Shown here: one piece after another, positions 63,848 to 64,000 of the stretch
Position numbering within the stretch: the stretch's first letter is position 1
Layout: each line of letters begins with the position of its first letter
Source: Batillaria attramentaria
Lineage: Eukaryota > Mollusca > Gastropoda > Batillariidae
Assembly (NCBI GenBank): GCA_018292915.2
Contig: JACVVK020000387.1
Span: 437,501 to 501,500, forward strand
DNA length: 64,000 nucleotides
Direction: 5' to 3'
Notes under the pieces: model-generated
What the model was told of the DNA's origin: nothing
The model's input: the letters and a program-made list of their open reading frames with translations, nothing else
Databases searched by the model: none
Made by a program: the position numbers and the translations under genes

Positions 63848-64000
63848 AAAGCTTCATAATTTTGTTTTTCAAAGAGGACTTTCAGTGTAGTGAAAAGTGT
63901 TTGAAGTACACTGTACCACTGAAGACGTACATCATCAGTCACACAAGAATAGTTTCACTGAAAAGCGTGCATAAAAATTGGATGTCAGGTATAACATGTG

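Overview
The window looks like nuclear DNA of a lophotrochozoan animal, most likely a marine mollusc (a gastropod is my best guess, not proven). The reasons are animal gene families with short phase-conserved exons and GT-AG introns, very dense (CA)n/(GT)n microsatellites, several tRNA-derived SINE families, and many small inverted-repeat elements. There are no bacterial operons, CRISPR arrays or true tRNA genes.

Layout. (1) About 1-5,986, minus strand: five exons of an SLC22-type organic ion transporter (paralogue A), whose 3' end runs off the left edge. (2) 13,909-15,438, minus: an intact single-exon UDP-glycosyltransferase. (3) 18,702-26,282, minus: a complete nine-exon SLC22 paralogue B (632 aa), in tandem with A around the UGT. 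(4) 30,391-35,231, plus: a complete five-exon glycine N-acyltransferase-like gene (287 aa). (5) 39,156-45,922, plus: a second GLYAT-like gene (293 aa) with a duplicated promoter/first-exon block that begins at 35,662. (6) 50,495-63,244, minus: 25 exons of a class IIb histone deacetylase best matched to HDAC10 (667 visible residues; about 53 N-terminal residues lie beyond the right edge). The exon phases of every gene close exactly, so the splice models support themselves.

Together the first five genes form a neighbourhood of organic-ion transport (SLC22 x2) and phase II conjugation (UGT, GLYAT-like x2). This suggests a xenobiotic/metabolite-handling cluster that grew by tandem duplication. 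SLC22-B and the first GLYAT gene are head to head; the second GLYAT gene and HDAC10 are tail to tail.

The rest is repeat-rich. It holds two copies of a 1.3 kb Ginger-like element with CCGG target duplications, one inside a SINE and one carrying a nested retro-insertion. There is a 1.4 kb element with minisatellite-like GC-rich inverted ends and an 8-bp target duplication. There are long foldback hairpins, a candidate solo LTR, and several SINE copies with clear target duplications. A 40-bp minisatellite in SLC22-A repeats the 3' splice site of the following exon about 29 times.
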